Below, one piece after another: positions 6,351 to 10,409 of a DNA stretch of 10,409 nucleotides; position 1 is the stretch's first letter; the number at the start of each line of letters is the position of its first letter. Made by a program: the position numbers and the translations under genes. The notes beneath the pieces were generated by a model. The model was not told the origin of the DNA and did no database searches. It worked only from the letters and a program-made list of their open reading frames with translations. Source of the DNA: JAKFFN01 sp036675025 (GTDB lineage: Bacteria > Sumerlaeota > Sumerlaeia > Sumerlaeales > Sumerlaeaceae); assembly GCA_036675025.1 (NCBI GenBank), contig JAKFFN010000348.1, positions 1 to 10,409 on the forward strand, read 5' to 3'.

Positions 6351-7246
6351 GCGTCCCACTCTTTTACCTGCGCCGGGGGTGAACCGGCCTGGTATCGGGG
6401 CGGCGCTACGGCTGTAAACGGGAGGCTTTCATCATTCAGCAGTGCCGACACACCGGGGCTCGTCAGCACATCCTGCACAGCCACCGGTTCACCATCGAGC
6501 AGCATGCGGCTGTTTACCAGCCTTATGCCGTGGCTGTAGTCGGCGTAAGTTTCGCCGTGGCCCAGGTAGATAGGCTGGATCGGCACGCCGCTGGACTGGT
6601 GCCATCCGTAGATGGCTACGCGGTTCGGCGTGGCGGGGTCATGAAGCCGCGGAGTGATTATGACGTCTTTCTTATGGCCGCCGACCAGATCTCCCAAAGG
6701 ATTTGGTTTCGCATCCCGCTGCGACTGTACCGTTACCTGGTGGTCCCAGAATACGGGCACAGTTACCATAGCCGCGCTTGGCGGTATGGGCGACGGTGCC
6801 AGCCTGCAGGGCGCCGTAGTCCACGTCGCGTTTACCATCTTACGTGTAGGCAGAAGCGTAGAGGTCGCATCAGCGATCCACTGCGCAAGGATGGGCGTCA
6901 TCGGCATGCGGAAATAGTCGACGTCGGAGCCCACCGCCAGGTATTCCGGCGTCACATAGATGGTGCCAGTCTTCGGTTGCCCGCCGATGGTAGCCGTCAG
7001 CGTAACTGGTTTCAGGTTTCGCATAAAATCCGGAACATTGCCCGTGGTGACTTCCCGGTAGATCGCCTCTTCCCGCATTTCACGGGGAAGGTTCAAGATG
7101 ACATCTTTGAACTGGCTTCCGGTCGGCGCACCGGCTGGGCGCGCAGGCAGAGTCAGTTGATCCATCTGCTGGGCAGCCACAGGGACCGCGGCCGAAAGCC
7201 CGGTGCAAATCGCAATTGCGTGCAGCGATACTCTAAGAAATGGCAT
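6344..7246 (-). CDS. Sec-secreted conserved protein of unknown function
   Basis: A 300-residue protein whose function I cannot name. Starting at ATG 7246-7244 it has a good Sec signal (MPFLR, then hydrophobic to V-A-A before Gln26). A start at 7285 would place 13 extra residues ahead of the signal and is less likely, though neither has a strong Shine-Dalgarno. The mature part contains segments that look conserved: YLAVGSDVDYFRMPMTPILA, LPTRKMV, GGHKKDVIITPRLH (residues 189-202), VAIYGWH (210-216), YADYSHGIR (234-242). The histidines His191, His216 and His239 could be catalytic or metal ligands. From memory, similar uncharacterised exported proteins with DYSHG-type motifs exist in several phyla. 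It lies between two EEP paralogues on the same strand, which suggests a shared exported process. Confidence 0.85.
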   Translation of the reverse strand: MPFLRVSLHAIAICTGLSAAVPVAAQQMDQLTLPARPAGAPTGSQFKDVILNLPREMREEAIYREVTTGNVPDFMRNLKPVTLTATIGGQPKTGTIYVTPEYLAVGSDVDYFRMPMTPILAQWIADATSTLLPTRKMVNATWTTAPCRLAPSPIPPSAAMVTVPVFWDHQVTVQSQRDAKPNPLGDLVGGHKKDVIITPRLHDPATPNRVAIYGWHQSSGVPIQPIYLGHGETYADYSHGIRLVNSRMLLDGEPVAVQDVLTSPGVSALLNDESLPFTAVAPPRYQAGSPPAQVKEWDAY

Positions 7247-7353
7247 AGGTATAACAGGAGGAACTGCGATGCAATTGTCCAGCATATCTCACACAGAGAC
7301 AGTCTTATTCCGACTGCCGGCCAGTGCATTGTGGGCGCAGAGTCGCATGTTTT

Positions 7354-8307
7354 TTACAGCCGCACATCAGCCGAGACAAAAAAGTGGTCGCTGGGATAGT
7401 GCCCGTTGATGTGATCCCGTATTACCCGTGAGGCCACGGGGTTCACATTGCCGCGGCAGAAGATCCAGTCAATCTGCACATCCTCTGCCTGAATCTCTGC
7501 TATGCTTGTGCGCGCAAAGCCGTGTCCCGTGCTGCCAGGGTCTTTGTCGCCGTGTACTGCAGACCAGGTATCGATCCATCCACCGTCTTTTATAAAGTCT
7601 ATGGTCGGGTTCGTAACTCTCGCATTGAAGTCGCCAGCGAGAAGCTGAGGGAAATCACTGTGGTACTGGCTGCTTTCCGCCACTATGAGCTTGGCAGAGT
7701 TCTCTCGAGCCACCTGGTTTCGCACAGAGAGATGGGTGTTTAACACCCGGAACTCGCGGCCGCTGTTTTTGTCCTGCAAACGCACCCAGTTCACATGACG
7801 GCCCAACTGGTCACCCCAGGAACGGCTGCCTTCCATCAGCGGAGTTTCAGAGAGCGTGTAGCTCCCGGCCGATGTAAGGTCATAGCGGTTACGCGAGTAC
7901 ATGATCACGTTCTTTATCCCCTGGAATCGTTTAGGGTTTGTGTCCATGTAGGGGCCTTCGTAGCCGAAGAGATGAAACTCAGGAAATCTCTCTTGAAAAT
8001 CCTTGTGCTGCGATCTCAGCACTTCCTGCAGACAGATGATATCGGCCCGCTGATTTTTTAGGACGTTGAAACAAACTTTTCTCCGCTGGGTTTCCCAGTC
8101 AACCGGTGTTCCGTCATGCTCAGAAAGTGTAGCCAGTATGTTGGCCGTAACAATGCGGTGGGGTTTTTCGCTTTCAGGCTCTGAAACTGTTGCAGTGGCA
8201 GTGGTTTCTCCTGCATCCGCAAAACGCTTCCCCACAGGGAGTAATACCGCAGCGCCCAGCGCCCTTATGAAATCTCGGCGGCGCATTGGAACTTTAGATA
8301 CAGGCAT
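7354..8307 (-). CDS. Tat-exported endonuclease/exonuclease/phosphatase-family protein (copy 2)
   Basis: A 317-residue paralogue of the 5319-6260 enzyme, near half identical by eye across the catalytic domain. The Tat signal RRRDFIRALGAAVLLP is at residues 9-24. The ATG at 8307-8305 has GAGG five bases upstream. Expected EEP residues are all present: Asn56, Glu95 (QEVLR), His192 (NTHLS), Asp226 and Asn228 (GDFNAR), Asp280 (QIDWIF) and His308 (SDHFF). The loop after the catalytic His differs from copy 1 (LSVRN against FDHKG), and the region before QIDWIF is longer. These changes could reflect a different substrate. It precedes the unknown secreted gene by 107 bp. Phosphodiesterase or nuclease activity is expected from the family; the target is unknown. 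Confidence 0.9.
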   Translation of the reverse strand: MPVSKVPMRRRDFIRALGAAVLLPVGKRFADAGETTATATVSEPESEKPHRIVTANILATLSEHDGTPVDWETQRRKVCFNVLKNQRADIICLQEVLRSQHKDFQERFPEFHLFGYEGPYMDTNPKRFQGIKNVIMYSRNRYDLTSAGSYTLSETPLMEGSRSWGDQLGRHVNWVRLQDKNSGREFRVLNTHLSVRNQVARENSAKLIVAESSQYHSDFPQLLAGDFNARVTNPTIDFIKDGGWIDTWSAVHGDKDPGSTGHGFARTSIAEIQAEDVQIDWIFCRGNVNPVASRVIRDHINGHYPSDHFFVSADVRL

Positions 8308-8409
8308 AGCTTCCTCACTGTTGATGGACTTCTACCAGAGTATTGGCGAGATTGTATGAACGCAGTTCACTGATGTATTGGCGGTCGTCAACCAAATGGA
8401 GCCCGCAAT

Positions 8410-8424
8410 GAGTTACCGGTACTC
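8410..8424. repeat. Near-perfect palindrome GAGT-T-ACCGGT-ACTC
   Basis: A 15-bp near-palindrome with an ACCGGT core, starting 5 bp beyond the stop of the DUF7352-like gene and about 100 bp upstream of EEP copy 2. There is no T-run, so it is not a standard terminator. It may be an operator for the downstream EEP gene or a weak 3'-end structure. Confidence 0.25.
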
Positions 8425-8429
8425 AACCG

Positions 8430-8738
8430 CTACGTAAGCCGGTGAGGCTCTGCGCTATAGGACTGGCAATCTTCACCGCAATCAAACACGTGGTAAACCA
8501 GTTTGCCATCAAGGATCTGGCAACTATCCACATAACCGGATGAAATAGACTCAGGGATTTCTCTGCCTGTGCCGGCAATAAAAATAGACCGTGAACGCAT
8601 CGGGCGGTCCGGATCCACGAGCGCCCACAACTGCAAGTGCCCGCTCTGCATTTGTACCGTCAGTACTTGAGCATCGGCCGGCATTTGAAGCATCTGCCAG
8701 TCAACCTCGTCCAGTTTATACTTCCAAACTACTTTCAC
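8430..8738 (-). CDS. Small DUF7352-like protein
   Basis: A 102-residue soluble protein, started at GTG 8738-8736 with GGGAG six bases upstream. The pattern K-Y-x-L near the start, then MPADAQVLTVQMQSGHLQLW, ALVDPDRP, FIAGTGREIP and a closing LDGKLVYHVFDCGE matches, by my recollection, the DUF7352 family. These are short proteins found in phage genomes and scattered bacterial chromosomes, with no known biochemical role. There is no signal peptide or membrane segment, so it is probably cytoplasmic, unlike its neighbours. The C-terminus is slightly extended (DCQSYSAEPHRLT). It is divergent from the metallophosphoesterase across a 270-bp gap and in line with the EEP genes, but separated from them by 122 bp. 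Confidence 0.8.
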   Translation of the reverse strand: MKVVWKYKLDEVDWQMLQMPADAQVLTVQMQSGHLQLWALVDPDRPMRSRSIFIAGTGREIPESISSGYVDSCQILDGKLVYHVFDCGEDCQSYSAEPHRLT

Positions 8739-9008
8739 ACACCGCTCCCAGAGCGCAGAATTACAATCCGCACTTCAGTTAACAAGGCTGATACCAACAT
8801 GCCGGATTCAGAGGCATAGGTCCGAATCTAAGACGAAGCCAAACGTGGCGGCGGCAGCCATGCCCCCGCTGCATCCGCAGAATACGTTCTCAACTCCAGG
8901 CTTGTGTCTACGTATATAAGGATGCACAGCACTGACAGTTTGCCACGTGTAGAATTGTTTTTAAATGGTAATGTCAGACAATAGGCTATTAACGGAGAAC
9001 TGGGGTTT

Positions 9009-10013
9009 ATGATGAATCGTAGAGAAGCACTGACGCGGCTGGGAAGTTTTATGGCCATGGGGCTGGTGGGGTCCAGCAAGGCGACCGCTAACACTTCCGC
9101 GACAGAATCCCTTACGACCGGAGTTGCAATTTCCACGTCCGCGCAGTCTGAGCCCATCACCATTGCCCACATTACCGATGTTCACATCACACCAGAGCGC
9201 AATGCGGAAAAATGGCTCGCCGAATGTCTTCATAGCATTCAGTCCCATCCTTCAGCTCCAAAACTCATTTTGAATTCTGGAGACTCGGTCTACGAAACGC
9301 TGAAAGAAGACAGAGCCAAGTCAGATGCCCTCTGGGCATTATGGAACGGTGTACTGAAGCGGGAAAACTCGCTGCCCGTACACCACTGTCTCGGCAACCA
9401 TGATATCTGGGGTTGGGGGATTAAAGATAACCCATCAATTAAAAGCGATCCGGCCTACGGCAAAAAACTAGGCCTGGATAATTACGGAATCGAGCGGTCT
9501 TACTATAGCTTTGATCAAGGGCCATGGCACTTCATCGCCCTGGATAGCTGCACGACTGATCCGAACAGCAATGGCGGTTGGGTCGCAGAACTTGATGACG
9601 AACAATTCCAATGGCTGCAACAGGACCTGAAGTCCATCCCGGCAAATCGCCCTGTTCTTATTTACTCTCACATTCCTATCATCCAGGTTGCGAGCCACCG
9701 GGTGATGGAACCGTATAAAGGCTGGTACCGATTCAGCCCGTGGAGCATGCACCGCGATGCCCGGCGCCTGATTGATCTGTTTGCTCAGCACAGCAACGTA
9801 AAGCTTTGCCTGAGTGGTCACCTGCACCTGCAGGACCGCATTGAGCTTTCCGGCGTCACCTATATGTGCGCTGGCGCTGTATCCGGAAACTGGTGGAAAG
9901 GCATGCACGTAGATTGCGGTCCGGGCTACACGATTCTCACCCTCAACCCCGATGGAACGTTTAACCGTAGCTACGAAGGCTATAACTGGAAAAATGAAGC
10001 ACCAATCGCCTAG
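9009..10013 (+). CDS. Exported calcineurin-like metallophosphoesterase
   Basis: A 334-residue metallophosphatase with a Tat-like signal (NRREALTRLGSFMAMGLVG at residues 3-21; Ala replaces the usual Phe). The dinuclear metal site is complete: Asp57 and His59 (ITDVH), Asp92 (SGD), Asn130 and His131 (GNHD), His221 (YSHIP), His271 and His273 (SGHLH). The order matches CpdA/Icc-type phosphodiesterases, but the exported location argues against a role in cytoplasmic cAMP turnover. Two consecutive ATG codons occur. GGAG lies 11 bases before the first, and GGGG lies six before the second (9012), which may be the real start. Upstream, TGGTAATGT (8966-8974) resembles an extended -10 but lacks a clear -35. 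It is divergent from the DUF7352-like gene. The substrate is unknown. Confidence 0.92.
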   Translation: MMNRREALTRLGSFMAMGLVGSSKATANTSATESLTTGVAISTSAQSEPITIAHITDVHITPERNAEKWLAECLHSIQSHPSAPKLILNSGDSVYETLKEDRAKSDALWALWNGVLKRENSLPVHHCLGNHDIWGWGIKDNPSIKSDPAYGKKLGLDNYGIERSYYSFDQGPWHFIALDSCTTDPNSNGGWVAELDDEQFQWLQQDLKSIPANRPVLIYSHIPIIQVASHRVMEPYKGWYRFSPWSMHRDARRLIDLFAQHSNVKLCLSGHLHLQDRIELSGVTYMCAGAVSGNWWKGMHVDCGPGYTILTLNPDGTFNRSYEGYNWKNEAPIA

Positions 10014-10108
10014 TTTAAACGGACGCCCCAGGCAAAAGCGCAATGGTGGCAACAACACTTAGAGGCAGTACAAACTGAGATCGAACGTGAAACGGGTGGG
10101 GCTGCTGC

Positions 10109-10408
10109 TTACCACGCGCCAATGGCAGTGCGCGCGATGTCACCCGGTGAGACCATTCCGTTGGTCGGATCGTACTCGGAGGAGAAATCGGTCCTGGTGG
10201 TAAGGCCGTAAATCACAGCTGCATCGCCCACTACCTGGCTGTGGTATAAACCATCAGGTCCAACCCCCACCACCGTAAATTCGTGACGTACAAGCTCGGC
10301 TTTCTGCGCCGGCGAAAGACCCGGAGCGAGTACATCGATGATAGAAGGTATCTGTTCCGCCTGCGCCCTCACGTTTACATACACCAGCGGGTATTCCTGA
10401 GAGAAAGT
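10109..10408 (-). CDS. C-terminal part of an unrecognised protein, 5' end outside window
   Basis: The last 99 residues of a minus-strand gene whose frame stays open to the window edge (it reads TFSQEYPLVYVNVRAQAEQ at the start), so a start at GTG 10384 is not needed. Visible features are an amphipathic stretch SPAQKAELVRHEFTVVGVGP, then GLYHSQVVGDAAVIYGLTTR and the C-terminal VSPGDIARTAIGAW. No membrane segment or known motif was recognised. It converges with the metallophosphoesterase gene across 95 bp that contain no convincing terminator. The reading frame and codon use look like a real gene. No function can be given. Confidence 0.6.
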   Translation of the reverse strand, partial: TFSQEYPLVYVNVRAQAEQIPSIIDVLAPGLSPAQKAELVRHEFTVVGVGPDGLYHSQVVGDAAVIYGLTTRTDFSSEYDPTNGMVSPGDIARTAIGAW

Positions 10409-10409
10409 A

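Noticed and set aside
6530..7399. 289-codon open frame on the plus strand opposite the unknown secreted gene
   Set aside because: It is rich in Arg and His, has no ribosome site or recognisable motif, and runs antisense through a gene with a clear signal peptide and conserved-looking blocks. It is a shadow frame.
8739..9008. Degenerate gene or RNA gene in the 270-bp divergent spacer
   Set aside because: No frame of useful length, tRNA-like folding or known RNA motif was visible; the stretch is best read as a promoter region with no confident -35/-10 pair.
9468..10058. 196-codon open frame on the minus strand opposite the metallophosphoesterase
   Set aside because: The plus-strand gene has every metal-binding motif of its family in order; the minus frame has none and no ribosome site.
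5319..10408. Genomic island or prophage
   Set aside because: No integrase, tRNA target site, flanking repeats, structural phage genes or obvious composition break were seen within the window.

Overview
The window looks like chromosomal DNA of a Gram-negative bacterium, most probably a gammaproteobacterium. The reasons are moderately high GC, Sec and Tat signal peptides typical of proteobacteria, and a WrbA, a DUF1328 membrane peptide and a zinc-type CDF transporter of proteobacterial style. The genus cannot be fixed from sequence alone. No rRNA, tRNA, CRISPR array, insertion sequence or integrase was seen.

Positions 1-3534 hold a detoxification and homeostasis block. A tight three-gene minus-strand operon runs from 1617 down past position 1: an alpha/beta-hydrolase carboxylesterase, a small cupin and a VOC-fold ring-cleaving dioxygenase cut by the window edge. 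The pairing of hydrolase and dioxygenase recalls the MhqD/MhqO quinone and hydroquinone detoxification genes. Divergent from it is a histidine-rich CDF metal exporter (1735-2715). This converges with, and overlaps by 17 bp, a WrbA NAD(P)H:quinone oxidoreductase (2699-3313). A 62-residue DUF1328 membrane protein lies upstream of wrbA on the same strand.

Positions 3620-5264 form a self-contained unit. A good sigma70-type promoter with an inverted repeat over its -10 box is followed by a short leader that can fold in two mutually exclusive ways, then a 491-residue secreted beta-propeller/Ig-like protein, then a clear rho-independent terminator.

Positions 5319-10013 are a cluster of mostly exported proteins. 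Two paralogous Tat-exported endonuclease/exonuclease/phosphatase (EEP) family enzymes flank a Sec-secreted protein of unknown function, all on the minus strand. Next come a small DUF7352-like protein (minus) and a divergent metallophosphoesterase with a Tat-like signal (plus). Three predicted phosphoester hydrolases so close together suggest extracytoplasmic phosphodiester or phosphomonoester breakdown, but the substrate is not known. The window ends with the C-terminal part of an unrecognised minus-strand gene (10109-10408).
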